Source: Flammula alnicola
Taxonomy: Eukaryota > Basidiomycota > Agaricomycetes > Agaricales > Strophariaceae
DNA length: 64,000 bases
NCBI GenBank assembly: GCA_015499995.1
Contig: JADNRV010000035.1
Coordinates: forward strand, 124,001 to 188,000
Direction: 5' to 3'
Numbering within the stretch: position 1 is the stretch's first letter; every line of letters starts with the position of its first letter. The notes beneath the pieces were generated by a model. It ran no database searches, had not been told where the DNA came from, and saw only the letters and a list, made by a program, of their open reading frames with translations. Positions 11,318-23,590 of this stretch are shown here, one piece after another. The position numbers and the translations under genes are program-made.

Positions 11318-14300
11318 CTATTCAATATGATCCGATGCAAATTCTAAGACTACGAGCTTCCTACCAGACAAGGCGGACACGACCGCACGGCCCGACTGCT
11401 CGTCCATGGTCGGCTCCAAGTCCAAGGGGCACCATCGATCGCAAGAAAATTGTTTGACCGACTGTATGGGTGGGTGGAAATCCGGTTCATCAGGCCATGA
11501 ATAATTCAAAGTAAAAACTTGAGGGGAATTTCCAGGAATAATGGCGTGGTGGTATCCAAAGCGGGGGGCGGCAGTACATGGGCCCTGGACGGTAGTCCAT
11601 CAGTTTCACGACCTTTGCCTGATAGTTGGGATGAATGGTATTTCCGATAGATGGAACTATAATTCCGTAAACGGCTGACCGACTGCAAACCACCAGCCTT
11701 ATAGTGTCTGTGCTGAAAGCTAGGAATGGCTTGGAGAGGCTTTCGTCGTTGAGCTCGTGCAGATAAGTTGACCAGATGTGTGGTGTATAACTGGGTTCCG
11801 TGTCAATTGGAAGTTTATGATTCGTTCTTTGGGCGGACAACTGATCGTAGATGTGGAGAGATGGTCCATACGCCGTTAAGAGCCTCCTGCCAGGAAGGAG
11901 CCGTATCTTTCTCTGTTGTTGCAAGTCAGCAAGCATCCCGGTATTTCGATATGTGATTTGCTGAAGCACATGGTATATGTAAATCACTCACTGGTTCTAG
12001 ACTCGTATGAATTACCAACTTGTTATAAGACAGCGATTTCTCGTGTGTGCGGCAATGCAATTGGGTTTCAGCCCAATCTACAATAACAACATGACCAGGA
12101 AAATCGTTTGAGGACATTACCCTGTATGAAATGGTCTTGCCGAGCAAAGAGATCGCATACAGATAACTATGAGTTTCTCCGGGAAATGAAGCCAGATTCG
12201 TCGTCCTCAGACTTGTTCCACGACCGGTGGAATCGACGACAAGGTGCACGTTCCACACCTGAATTAAGGAGACTAGAAGTTGACCCATGCTTCGCACGGC
12301 CTTTCAATGTTTCAATTTTGGAGTTGTATGTAAATCTTGAGCTTGATCCTTGAAATGAGTTCAAAATATGTCATTAAACTACTCGAGATTTATATTGCAG
12401 ATTGCTACACTGAAATGTCTGGTTTGATTTCTAACTAAATTAAAGCAGAAAGACTTGCAAGAAATAACCAATACTGTACCATTTTAATTAGTTCGGCCGG
12501 GGCTGTGACCTGTGACCATGTGGACAAAATTTGTACATCGGCCAAACTGACCTGTGACCTGAGACACATACCAAAAATTCGGCCAATATGCGGGGCGCTT
12601 GCGCCCCGCGGAGCGCTCCGGAGGTACCAACTGATCTGGAGCGCCGGCCAAAGTGTTTGTGACCTGGGACAACCGTCCGATTTCGGCCACATCCACAAGC
12701 CCTGTGATGCGTGACGGCCGAATTAATTAAAATGGTACAGTAGAAGTGATAGTAATACTGGTGCCCATACCCATACCCATGCATAGTACTCCTACTGTAC
12801 CCTGTGCGTAGTACCCTTACTACCCGTGGGGCCGTGCATAGTACCCCTACCTGTGTGTAGTACCCCTACCCATGTGTAGTACCCCTACCCGTGTGTAGTA
12901 CCCCTACCCGTGTGTAGTACCCCTACCCGTGTGTAGTACCCCTACCCGTGTGTAGTACCCCTACCCGTGTGTAGTACCCCTACCCGTGTGTAGTACCCCT
13001 ACCCGTGTGTAGTACCCCTACCCGTGTGTAGTACCCCTACCCGTGTGTAGTACCCCTACCCGTGTGTAGTACCCCTACCCGTGTGTAGTACCCCTACCCG
13101 TGTGTAGTACCCCTACCCGTGTGTAGTACCCCTACCCGTGTGTAGTACCCCTACCCGTGTGTAGTACCCCTACCCGTGTGTAGTACCCCTACCCGTGTGT
13201 AGTACCCCTACCCGTGTGTAGTACCCCTACCCGTGTGTAGTACCCCTACCCGTGTGTAGTACCCCTACCCGTGTGTAGTACCCCTACCCGTGTGTAGTAC
13301 CCCTACCCGTGTGTAGTACCCCTACCCGTGTGTAGTACCCCTACCCGTGTGTAGTACCCCTACCCGTGTGTAGTACCCCTACCCGTGTGTAGTACCCCTA
13401 CCCGTGTGTAGTACCCCTACCCGTGTGTAGTACCCCTACCCATGTGTAGCACCACTTACCTGTGATCCAGAGGTATATAGTAGTAGGAAGGAGGGTGCAC
13501 TCGGACATGAGATGGCGAGACGGCGAGACCTGCACGTGCGAGATCGAGCCGTATGCGCCCGGTGTCGGCTAGAGCTGCCAGGCCATCACCGGCTTGAAAT
13601 CGAGACTCAGCCATATCCTTTTTTGGTGTTTGTCTATTGTCTTTATCCCCCGTGAGAAAGTGCCTTGTCGTATTATAATATAGATACTAGGCTGGCCAGA
13701 ATGTCCTGATGAACGATACCTGTAAGTCATTCGTCGTCCAGTGGTATCAATCTATCTACAATACCTTGTCGCCTTATGGATAGACCAAGATTGAAGGTGA
13801 GTACAGGACCTTTGGTGTCGAGATCTACATCCATTAAAACGGAGGTAAACTTGTCTTGTTCCAGTTCTGGTGTAAGTTGATCGAGGATTAGGGTAGTTTC
13901 ATGACTGCGGGGGTCTTCAAGGTCGTAATAGACGATTGCGCCATTGCGAGTCGCGATCAAAAGCCAACGACTCCCTCTACCAAGTAAAAATTGACAGCAC
14001 CATTGGTCCGAATGTCGCGTTGAGGAACTTGGAGTCTTTCTGGAGGCCTTGTCCAGCCTAGATCTACTCGTCTCCATTGCAACGCCAGACCCTCGAGTTG
14101 GACTGCAGAATAGAGTTTAATCGGGCGTTCAAGTTTTAGCGGGACCTCTGAATCCAAGGCGGTCCGCTGTACCAAGTTCTCCCAGACTAGCCTTGTCGTA
14201 GAAAGCGCTCGCAGCAGCTCGCAAGTCTATCATAAGCTTAGCACCGGCTTGCCTGGGGAGAGAAGCAAATGTTCACATGCATACCTGTCGCAGCCGTAAC

Positions 14301-14569
14301 ACCTCCCTACAACCTAAGTGCCTCATGACCTCGATAATCAACTCGATCGGTAGCACAGTGAGAATATTTGATGCTGGCTGCTGGAGACGTTTCGTTTCTT
14401 TCCTGCGAAGCCGTCTCACAAAAGAGTTAATGAGCCGCGAAAGTACTGAAGCAAATTTAGTCGCCCTAGACGGCCTAGGTGAGGGAGAACCGTCCACTGG
14501 AGGCATTGGCGGTCCATATTTCTGGTTGGCATGATTGTCTTGGGGTGTGGTCCTTGAGCGGGACGGCAT
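11318..14569 (-). CDS. F-box protein of a local family, copy 1 (expanded intron 2, two apparent frameshifts)
   Basis: Starts at 14569. Exon 1 carries a low-complexity N-terminus and an F-box (VLPIELIIEVMRHLGCREVL), the usual SCF-ligase adaptor motif. Exon 2 runs to 13765, exon 3 starts at 12272, and the last exon ends with the stop at 11318-11320. The C-terminal part has repeated beta-strand patterns such as SRWLLIATRNGAIVYYDLE and LNYSWPDEPDF-like blocks shared with the copies at 47, 57 and 61 kb, suggesting a propeller-like substrate-binding region (inference). Intron 2 is 1,492 nt instead of about 60 nt and contains a MITE and a minisatellite. The splice frame across it is preserved. Two -1 shifts, at a CCC run (13973-13975) and a G run (11563-11568), interrupt an otherwise clean frame. 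They are either sequence errors or early decay. Confidence 0.75.
12474..12740. mobile_element. MITE with TA target duplication
   Basis: A 267-bp element begins CTGTACCATTTTAATTA and ends with its complement; arms of about 28 bp differ at roughly one base. TA flanks both ends (12472-12473 and 12741-12742), as in mariner-type MITEs. An internal GC-rich hairpin (gcggggcgcttgcgccccgc) lies near 12590-12610. It has no coding capacity and lies inside intron 2 of F-box copy 1. Confidence 0.82.
12791..13460. repeat. 19-bp minisatellite array
   Basis: About 30 tandem copies of a 19-bp unit, CCCTACCCGTGTGTAGTAC. The centre (about 12890-13440) is virtually perfect. The left edge (about 12791-12880) and the last unit or two are degenerate. 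The unit is strand-asymmetric in C and G. It directly follows the MITE in the same intron and is not the TTAGGG telomere repeat. Confidence 0.97.
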
Positions 14570-15555
14570 TAAGGTCTGAAGGGACCGAACTGGAAGGCGA
14601 AGCTGGCTGAAGAGCTGGGGCGATTGTTATCGTGAGAAGCATCAATTCCACAACTGTAGCTTCAGCAGTTCAGGATTATGATCATGCACAGCCCATACAA
14701 GTACGTCCGGAATAACTGACAAGGACGTGGCATTGCCCAACCGCCAAGAGAGGCAGATTTAACTAGAGCCACATGCGACCGTGAGTTCGACCTTCGGGTT
14801 TGTCGATGATTTTCCGCAACCAGGATACTTAAGTCAGTGGTTGAAAAATGGTGCGTAAAGTTACCTTCGACGTTGACATGTGGCTAAATCGGTTCAAACT
14901 CCGACTCCGGCCCGGCCCGTCCACGTCCTTCTTTGAATCCTTTCTGATGTGTTTTGTTGGACTTTCCGAATTCCTGACGACACACGAAATCAACACGAAA
15001 AACATGAAAGACCTAGACAAAAGTATCTCATCTCGACTTTCCCTCAAATTATAGGTTACGAAACGCGCTACAAGACACGGTGCAGCTAGCCGGACTGAAG
15101 ACCAATGAGGTAAATCATACGTGGTTCGTCTTCTTCGACGTTTTGTCTTCTCGCCACCCCTCATCCACTACCACCATTAGAGGATGGACATCAATCGAAG
15201 AAGTTCATACCCGCGTGAACACATGGGCCCGAATGGTCTATCGTGGCAAGGAACGGCATGATTTCGCTGGCTACCCAACATACGTGTATGTATGAATCGT
15301 GTGCGCCAACATCCTCAAATACTTCTGTTCTCGTTGGTGGCGTAGACGTCAGCTTTATAAGCTGCCGTTACTTCTACTTGACGAACCAGCCCCCCAGTCA
15401 ACACCGTCCCAATTATGCGCATTTGTCGCGGTCATGGTCATGGGTGTATTAAATGACATCCAGAACTCCGAAAAAGGCCGTCGACAGATGCACCAGCGAA
15501 TCAGCCAGAGAGCTGTTAATAGCTTGGGATATACCATATATGCAGGCGCTATATA
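14570..15555. other. Divergent promoter region between F-box copy 1 and the GMC gene
   Basis: No gene was recognised. The left side must hold the promoter of the leftward F-box gene and the right side that of the rightward GMC oxidoreductase. Short open frames here lack codon bias, splice support or family resemblance. Confidence 0.5.
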
Positions 15556-17907
15556 ATGTGCTCGACCAACGGGTTCATCATCCCCAAATTTTCAATGAAA
15601 GGCTTCGAACTTACAGTTACGTGCTTGTTGTTTTCAGTCTTAACCTCGACCACCTTGGCGGCCGTGTATCAACACGTCAATGAACTACCAACCACGATAT
15701 ATGACTTCATTGTCATTGGAGGTTCGTTCTTATACTACCGGTTTCTATGTCTTCTGAAATCATCTCAGGAGGAACGGCCGGTGCTGTTGTCGCCAACAGG
15801 TTGACAGAAAACCCAAAATTTCACGTTCTAGTTATCGAGGCAGGACCAACGTACGTATGCAATGCGTTTCATGTACGTGTATCTCCATGATATCTGCAGA
15901 AATGCGGGTGTTCTGGCATCAATGGTGCCAGCCTTGCCGCTCGACTTACAGCATACAATCTACGACTGGAATTATACGATTGTTCCACAAGTTGGAATGA
16001 ACAATCGCACTATAGACTACCCGAGGGGCCATATCCTTGGAGGAAGTAGCTCCCACAGTACGTCCATCTCGCCTGTCTACATATAAATACCAGACAGGCC
16101 ATTTCAGACGCAATGTTCTACACTCGAGGATCATCAGATGACTATGACCGATGGGCTGCCGTTACTGGAGATTCGGGTTGGTCTTGGAAGAAACTTCTTC
16201 CTTACATCCTGAAGGTCGCCTCCTTTTTCGATAAGTTTATATTCCTCTGATAATTTTAATAGAACGAAAGATGGAGTCCGCCTGCTGATGGGCATAGCAC
16301 TGGGGGTGATTTCGATCCCTCAGTGCACGGATTCGACGGATTGATGTTCGTCAGCCTGCCTGGATTTCCGCAACCTATCGACGACATGGTTTTGAATGTC
16401 ACTAAAGAGCTTCCTTCCGAGTTTCCATATCTTTTGGACATGAATGCTGGTCGGCCACTTGGATTGGGTGAGTACAGCGCAATTATCGAACTGACTCTAA
16501 CTAAACCTCGGTTTCTATTCCAGGATGGTATCAAGGCAGCATTGGAAATGGTACAAGGAGCAGCTCTGCTACAGCATATCTCACTCCCGCCTTCACAAGT
16601 CGAGGAAATTTGGATGTTCTGCTAGAAACGAAAGTGACACGAGTACTTTCCGAAGCTAATTCGACGCTATCTTTCAATAGCGTTGAGATCGCCGGTAAGG
16701 ATCCTCCTTATTTTCAGTCTACCTGAAGATGTCATTTACTGAATCTTTTAGGTTCATTTAAGGGAAAGTTAACTGCTAGGAAGGAGGTGATATTGTCCGC
16801 AGGACCGATCAACACACCTCACATTCTCTTAAATTCTGGTATTGGCGATCGTGATTCATTACTCGAGCTCGGTATCCGCAGCATCCTCCATCTTCCCAGC
16901 GTTGGCAGAAATCTGTCGGACCAGCCAACAAGTGGGATTTCGTTTTCGGTTAGTTCGAATAACACCCTGGATAAGTAAATAAGATCTCGCAGTCATTTTT
17001 TCACCCCTTCTAATACCCGATAACAGTTTGCACCAAAACGCCACTTTGCAAGCTATCGCTCTGGCACAATGGGAGATGAATAGGACCGGGCCGTACGTGG
17101 ATGGCGGCCCGAATTTTATTGCCTGGTGGCGTCTCCCTGCTACAATCTTGAAGAAATTTAATGACCCTTCCGCTGGGCCGAACACACCTCACATTGAGCT
17201 TGTTCCAGGCGTATGTCGCCATGTTATGCCAATATTAAACCCGCTCATAAATCATCTTTGCTACAGAGTGGCGCTTCATTTTTACTGCCTGCACAACAAG
17301 GTCATTTCGTTGGTATGGGTCCGGTTGTCGGAACTCCCGCATCCCGTGAGTAGAGGCTTTCTGTGGATGACGTGTGGTTATACTCACCCTCAACGTCGAT
17401 ATTGATAGGTGGTTCAGTGGCATTGAACCGTACCGATCCGCTTGGGCCTCCTCTCATTGATCTCGGGTTTTATACATCCGAATTCGATATTATTGCCATG
17501 AGAGAAGGGATTAAAGCTGCCCAAAGGTTTTTCAAGGCTCCCGTCTGGGAAGGTTATCTTGTGGAGCAAGTCATCCCACCTGCAAACACGACAACTGACG
17601 ACATGCTAGACGATTTCATACGGAACTTTACCTTCTCAACGTCGCATGCCGTCGGCACAGCAGCCATGTCCGCCAAGGACGCAGATTACGGTGTTGTCGA
17701 CCCTGATTTGCGGGTGAAAGGCGCCTCTGGGCTCCGTATTGTTGACGGGTCTGTCCTGGTGAGTAACGAGGTTACGGTCTGGCGAAAGCTCGATACTTAT
17801 TCCTCCCATGTCTCCCACAGCCGTTCATAACGTGTGGTCATACGCAGGCCCCTGTTTATGCCATTGCGGAAAGAGCATCCGATCTCATTAAACAAGCCTG
17901 GACATAG
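15556..17907 (+). CDS. Secreted GMC oxidoreductase, aryl-alcohol oxidase-like
   Basis: About 590-600 residues spread over some eleven exons, all with GT..AG introns and an unbroken frame. ATG at 15556 or, better for secretion, at 15595, where a signal peptide begins ([16 protein letters not shown]). Then comes the FAD-binding fold: [18 protein letters not shown] across the first intron, VLVIEAGPT, and the GMC signature [19 protein letters not shown]. Further blocks are [17 protein letters not shown] and [20 protein letters not shown]. The catalytic pair is His in SHAVGTAAM and His in GHTQAPVY. Family members oxidise aromatic or other primary alcohols and reduce O2 to H2O2 or quinones outside the cell, supporting lignocellulose decay (AA3_2). 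The exact substrate cannot be read from the sequence. Confidence 0.93.
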
Positions 17908-20129
17908 CGACTCTCGATAACTATGTACATATGATAAACATTGTCAAAACGATGTGCTCTTAACGCTTTCTCCTTGATCCGTGTGGGTGCCTATGACGGT
18001 TCCCTATCACTTCGGCGATTTACAAGACCAGACTAGGCCGCTCCCCACTCCTTCCGGAGTGAAATATCTCATGATCTGCATATGTGGAGACAATTTCCAA
18101 GTAATGTGACAGCAGATCTTCACACCCGCCCGTCTGGAAACAATATAATTTACCGGTTTATAATGGACGTGCAGGTCATTGCTTGACTGTGAAATATTGC
18201 GATGCAGGCCCGAATAAGAAGATGTGTACCACTTAGAGCGCGATGGTTGAATTCAGTTTTATCACAAGAACGTGTCAGTTCGAGGTATCGTTCGATTGGT
18301 CTTTTTAGATCCAGGCACAGAGTCCGGGTAATCCCGGAGACTTTCCTTTTCTAGGCGAAATTGCCAAACCCATGTCACATCCCGCCATGCCGGTGGTGCC
18401 GTGGCGCGCAGACCAAATGCAGAACCCGCTCCCTTCTCCTGCTCGCCATCAGCGACGGCAAGCGGGTTATTTCCACCATTCTTCGACCGTTCCCCTTCGT
18501 TTTTTGGTGTTTATGATTTTTAAAGTACCCATATATATTTAATCTTATATTATATGTGTGAAAATGCGTCTAGGAGTGCTCTAAAATTCCTGTCCTGTAC
18601 CCTCTCTATATCAAGTCACATTTGCCTTCCTTTAGAAGTTTTCAGACGCATTTTTGTACAAATAATGTGATATTATATATATTCAGGTATATTTGCTTTT
18701 AATAACAGAAAACATGAAGGGAAAGGCTTGAGGAATGATGGAAATAGGCTGCTCACCGCTGTAGACGACGAGCACAGGTGGAATGAACCCTGTGGGAACG
18801 AGCCGAGAAACTTCCGCCCTTGCTGCCGAAGGGCGTGGGTCCACATGCGCTCGGTGTGACTGATGGCAACCGTAAATAGGGAACTTATGTAATTTTGATG
18901 GGATCTTAAAAGACCAATCGAAGTATGCCTCGTGTCAGTTCTGAGTTCATGGCAATGCAATCTGATAACGGCAGGAAAAAGGAAAGTATAATCGATTAGC
19001 CTATAGGCGGAAAATTGCTGTTGTCCGAAAGCCTAGGAAGCCTGAGGACCAGCCTTCCCATCAGTTATAGAAATATTTAGGACTACTAGTAGGCTCTACC
19101 CAGATAAATCTCGCTGACGATATCATGAAAGTTTAATTTTATAAGGGTATGTATTTGTGGTGTCGGCTTTGCATCAGCACTGGCACGCACGCTTGGGGGG
19201 TCAGAGGAGCGTTGTCAGTTGTGGTCCCCGCATACCACTCTTTGGAGATATGAAGGTGATGCGCTTTTGGCACTATTGCGAATGCCACCGACTTTTATTC
19301 TACCTCTTCCCATCGTACTGTTGGGTATGCACTAGTGAGCTAAGAGTGAAGATATGCCCAACGAAAGCAATTTATACGGGCCTGCATATTCAAGCATTTT
19401 CGCCCACAGAAAGTGAGTGCTCGGCGTGTCGGTGTTGTTTCAATGTTTGTGCCTGGCTGTTGTGCCGGGGCGCGCATGAATGTAAATGTCAAAGGAATCA
19501 CTGTGTTGTTATACTTACTCCTCGTGAGTATAATCCTTGAATGTACTGTATATGCTTAATATGTCACTGTGAATTCGTATCCATTTTTTGGGCCGATGCT
19601 AATATACTTACACTCCGTAATGATTTATTAGATATGTGGCATGCATATTTGGCGCTCAACGTTCAACGTTCAACTCAAGATTGCACACGCACATGAATCG
19701 AGGTGGAGCGTTTGTCGTCCGTCCTATGACAACTTTCTTTCACCGCAATCCAAATATCTCCACTAAAAATTGGGCAGTGTACGTCCTTATTTCCTACATG
19801 CATAGATATCCTCGGACTTTTTTGGCTTGGCGCCTGCTTTGAGAAGATTTGCTGTTTGTAAATGACATCTAATTTTAGATACATACCATCTGGACAGGGC
19901 CGTATTTACATATAAGCTTTGACGTCTAAGTAATTCAAATTGTGGTTAAACCTCCTTGGAGCCTCATGGGAAAATGAGTGAATGTGTTACAAATGAATGT
20001 GGTACGAATCTCTCGGAAAATCTCTTAGAAACGAAATGACTGGCTTGTTACGAGCATTTCGACATTTCCTGTCTCTAGTCCCTACAATAAGTTCGTTCCT
20101 CCGTCTCATCTTTTCGTCTCCATCCCTCA
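17908..20129. other. 2.2-kb intergenic region
   Basis: No gene was supported. An imperfect inverted repeat of about 35 bp pairs about 18276-18312 with about 18898-18934 (core TTCGATTGGTCTTTT). Another short one (aaatgcgtct / agacgcattt) lies near 18562 and 18648. These could bound a small old foldback element. The region near 20130 should hold the promoter of the next gene, perhaps with an extra 5' exon. Confidence 0.4.
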
Positions 20130-22313
20130 ATGCAGGACTTACTCGTACTTACGGACAGGCTGACTGTTGGTCAAATCACGTTCATTACACGCGTTGCAAT
20201 CCAAATTCTCTCCTACAGTAGCCTGTTCCTCCTAGGCCTGATCATTCTCACGCATTCCCCTCGCATCGCTCCATTGGAAACACACGACGTTCTCAACCGT
20301 GTTGTCGGGAAATCCACCGTAACCAAAACCTCGCTCAAATGGATCGCCAAACGCCTCTTCCGTAGGAAAAGTGATCCAACTCCATCCTCATGGCTCCTTC
20401 TCGCACTCGCACTCTCCCTGTGTTACGGACTCTTCGTGAGTCTAAGTGACATAGGTTTTATCGGATTCCGATCCTGCGCTGTCCCAGGTGCAACTTTCCA
20501 AGATTTTCCTGCATCCATCAAGTCCGAGAGCGACGCGCGCGCTGTCGTTGCCGCCAATGTGATAAACGGCACCGACCCCAGCACCGTTAATTCGTACAGG
20601 TGCGATTCGTCTTCGGATGTTTCCTGGGGCGTCAATGTCACCGAAAGAGTCTGTACATCGTGGCACAACTCCACCTATGGCGACCCCTCGGATTTCCGCC
20701 TTCTCAACTCGACCGATAGTGATATCCTGATGCCCAAATACCTCCAACGGTTAAACACTTCTCGCTCCGCCGTATTCGACCTCAACAGCTTCTTTATGAG
20801 TACAAATGGTCAGCCCGTTTTTCAGCCCACAATTAGTGGAGGGCTAGCCGTTATTCCACACGATTCAGGCGTATACGCGATCGTTGGAGTTCCAAATTTA
20901 TCCAACCAGCAAAAGGTCGATATTCCCAAGACGCTTGCACTGGAGGTCGATATGGGATGTATGTGGGTGGGCATACTCGGCTCGAAGGATCCCTCGGGCG
21001 TACTGGATTTCGGGAAGGACGCCATGTTATCGGACCAGCAGTATAAGGCGCAGCGACTCACATCGTACCACGGTTCAGCCGTATTTCAAGAACCGCTAGC
21101 ACAGGCTGCTGATAGCGTGAGGGAACTGATGCGCCCCTGGTTCAATGCATCGACCGTCGACGCCAACGGTTACATGCAGAGTTTCAACAACTCCTACGGC
21201 ATATTCAGCTGGGATACGGAAGCGCAGAGTTGGTTCCCACCTAGTATGGGTAATGGCACAATATCGGACAGTGTGGACCTCACTGGGTACATCACCGGCA
21301 ATTGCACGGCGCAAGTTCATCAAGCGCTTAACGTCGACACATCCATTTGGACTAGAAAATCTACCAATCAACCTGCCTCGGCATGTCGCCTGTACCAGCT
21401 ACGCGGTTCATTCATTCAGAATCAAACCACCACGCAGGGACATAAAGAAATGGTTTGTGCGACGTCGACCTCGGTCAACATGGTCTCTGCCACCCTCGAA
21501 GTCGACGTCGGGGGTAATATAATGTCCAATATTACCCACCTCCCCAGCACTCTCAACTTCGTTGTTGCTAGTTACTTCGATATCCTCCATGACGCGCCGA
21601 ATATCGGTGACACTAGCTTCAATGGATTTGATTTTATTGAACACTACACGTTGGCCGACAACGCGACAGGAGATCTCCAGCACTTCATTTACCAACGTTC
21701 AGCGTTTGGGGCGACGAGTGGTTTTAGCTCCGGAGCCGGAAGTGCAGGCACCGCGTTCTCTCAAGTCGGTTCCGTCATGCTTTCGGTCTCGAGTCTCGAC
21801 GCCCCTTCCATTGCAACGATCAATCCAGCATACTTCAGCGCCACCAACTTCAGCGACGTGACATTGACGAGGTGGGGCGGAGCAGTAGGCGCATCGTTTC
21901 TCCTCTCCAGCGTTGGATATAACGGATGGGCCGGACTTGGCAGTCAGGCGCTTACGGTCGTCAGCACTGGAGGGAAGGAAGCGACATGCTACAGCTTCCG
22001 GTACGGAGCCGCATTCTTGCCAATGATCGTGGCCACCGTTGCGGTCATTTTTTGGACATTGGGTCTGCTGGTGTCCGCGCGGCTCCACGCACCGAAGAAA
22101 TTGGAGGGGATATATGGCGGGCTTTCACCCGTCATTGTTGCGCCGATCCCCGGAAAGCCACCTAAAGACTCGCTGCTTGTCTGGGAGAAAGAGTCGGACG
22201 GGCCTCACCTCAGAGCAATTGTTGACGGCTTACCTATTGACGGTGGAAAGTCTGATACGCTCGCTACTTACATGAAGAACACCAAGGGGTATAATGATAC
22301 CTTAGAGAAGTAA
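20130..22313 (+). CDS. Large glycosylated membrane protein, unknown function
   Basis: A single 727-codon open frame. Two hydrophobic segments lie near the N-terminus (about residues 20-42, FITRVAIQILSYSSLFLLGL; about 86-110, SWLLLALALSLCYGLFV) and one near residues 640-662 (PMIVATVAVIFWTLGLLV). Between them is a domain of about 520 residues with more than a dozen N-x-S/T sites and scattered cysteines, predicted to face outside. The short tail would be cytosolic. I recognise the layout as common in agaricomycete genomes but know no function. The start is the first ATG of the long frame; a preceding exon (acceptor at the same CAG) is possible. The 3' end is copied into the duplication at about 24.0 kb. 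Confidence 0.8.
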   Translation: MQDLLVLTDRLTVGQITFITRVAIQILSYSSLFLLGLIILTHSPRIAPLETHDVLNRVVGKSTVTKTSLKWIAKRLFRRKSDPTPSSWLLLALALSLCYGLFVSLSDIGFIGFRSCAVPGATFQDFPASIKSESDARAVVAANVINGTDPSTVNSYRCDSSSDVSWGVNVTERVCTSWHNSTYGDPSDFRLLNSTDSDILMPKYLQRLNTSRSAVFDLNSFFMSTNGQPVFQPTISGGLAVIPHDSGVYAIVGVPNLSNQQKVDIPKTLALEVDMGCMWVGILGSKDPSGVLDFGKDAMLSDQQYKAQRLTSYHGSAVFQEPLAQAADSVRELMRPWFNASTVDANGYMQSFNNSYGIFSWDTEAQSWFPPSMGNGTISDSVDLTGYITGNCTAQVHQALNVDTSIWTRKSTNQPASACRLYQLRGSFIQNQTTTQGHKEMVCATSTSVNMVSATLEVDVGGNIMSNITHLPSTLNFVVASYFDILHDAPNIGDTSFNGFDFIEHYTLADNATGDLQHFIYQRSAFGATSGFSSGAGSAGTAFSQVGSVMLSVSSLDAPSIATINPAYFSATNFSDVTLTRWGGAVGASFLLSSVGYNGWAGLGSQALTVVSTGGKEATCYSFRYGAAFLPMIVATVAVIFWTLGLLVSARLHAPKKLEGIYGGLSPVIVAPIPGKPPKDSLLVWEKESDGPHLRAIVDGLPIDGGKSDTLATYMKNTKGYNDTLEK

Positions 22314-22587
22314 GAATGAATTTCTTTTTCTAAACAGCCTTCTTTTTCGTCGGGTTATTTGTTCGCATTATGACGTATACGGTATACTTCCTTCAAGTTT
22401 GATCTATATGACTTTGTTTACTTTAAATTGCACTATTACGAACAGAGCTATAACTCGGATGCGAAATGTTGGAATAGCTCTTGATTCACGGACTTTGGTG
22501 GTGGTCGGGTAAGCACCAGGGAGTCAAAGAATCATCCGGTCAGGGCTCAAAATAGTTTTCGTGAATCATTAATCATTCTTCAATGGG

Positions 22588-22690
22588 CTACTCCCGCAAT
22601 GCAATGTCTAACACAATTATCTCTTTACCCGCCGAGGCAGAGCACACCTCACGGCCAGACCGCTCATCCACATTAGAGGTATCAAGGTCA
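22588..22690 (-). pseudogene. C-terminal tail of an F-box-family gene (fragment)
   Basis: The minus strand reads VDERSGREVCSASAGKEII then VLDIALRE and a stop, clearly the end of the local F-box family (compare MDERSGREVFS and KEIIVVDIGL at 58.8 kb). Nothing further upstream of this tail is left. It sits back to back with gene X, suggesting that an old F-box copy once ended here. Confidence 0.7.
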
Positions 22691-22799
22691 AGATTATCAG
22701 AATGGATTCAAAATGTCTTTGGCGCAGCGCTGAGTAACATTCCACGGAATCAAACTTATATAAATATCGACGCCCAATTCCTCTCCACTAGCAGACACT

Positions 22800-23590
22800 A
22801 TGGCTGACAGCAACGACGACGCAGAAATATCTCACCTCTTCCCATTTTTCTACCCCTCATCCCAATCCACGCCCCCAGACCCACCCTCCACCGCCGCACG
22901 CCTCACCCGCGACCTCCAAGCCAACCCACTCACCACCGCCTCCCTAGCCACAGACCTCCCCACATTCCTCCTCTACACCGCAACCACGCACCCCGCCCAC
23001 ACCGACCACACCCTCCACTCGATCAAACTCCTCCTCGACACCCCGTCGCTCCCCCTCATCAACAACTGGGACTCCTCCCGTCCCAACACAACTTTCGCCG
23101 AGATGTTCCACGTCGCGTTCCGGGATGACCTCAATGACGCTATCCGCGGGCCCATCGAAGTTGCAGAGCGCGATTCGTACATCGCCGCGTCGCTCTTGGG
23201 CGGGCGGGTGAGGGGCATGGGCATGTTCACCACCCCGCAAATCGTGGGGAGCCTGGCGGAAGGCCTCGGGTTCCCTAACGAGGTTTTGTATCATTATCAA
23301 GGCGATGTGGCCGAGATCGCAGCCGTCGGGTCTTGTCTCCAGCTCCTGGGCGGTGCATCATCGCTCGTGCAGGACCAGCCGGAGAGATTCGCGAAAGATA
23401 AGATATTAGCTGCTTTGGATAGCCTCCAATTCAGTCAAAATGATGTTTTGATCAAGGTCAGCCACCGCCCGGATATTGGAAATTGTAGTTACTGATTTGG
23501 ACATAGTTCACGAAATCTCACTTGCAAAAGGAGCCGCTCGTAGATCTAACTACTGAGGAAATTGTCGACAGTCTGAGGACAGTGGGTTAG
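22800..23590 (+). CDS. Unknown protein X, copy 1
   Basis: Two exons (22800-23456 and 23507-23590) give 246 residues. The start ATG opens MADSNDDAEISHLFPFFYP, followed by a Pro/Ser/Thr-rich stretch (SQSTPPDPPSTAARL). The rest is mostly helical with Leu/Ala-rich segments such as DVAEIAAVGSCLQLLGGAS, and exon 2 ends EEIVDSLRTVG. No transmembrane segment or catalytic motif was recognised. The protein is about 85% identical (visual estimate) to copy 2 at 24547-25345. The intron contains an in-frame-looking extension, but splicing restores a C-terminus conserved in both copies, which supports it. Both copies keep their frames, so at least one is likely under selection. Confidence 0.75.

Noticed and set aside
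12791..13460. CRISPR-like or telomeric array
   Set aside because: Units are directly abutting without spacers, and the unit is not a TTAGGG-type telomere repeat; it is a plain minisatellite in a eukaryotic intron.
18001..19540. LTR or TIR element in the 2.2-kb intergenic region
   Set aside because: Only short imperfect inverted repeats were seen and no target duplication could be found.
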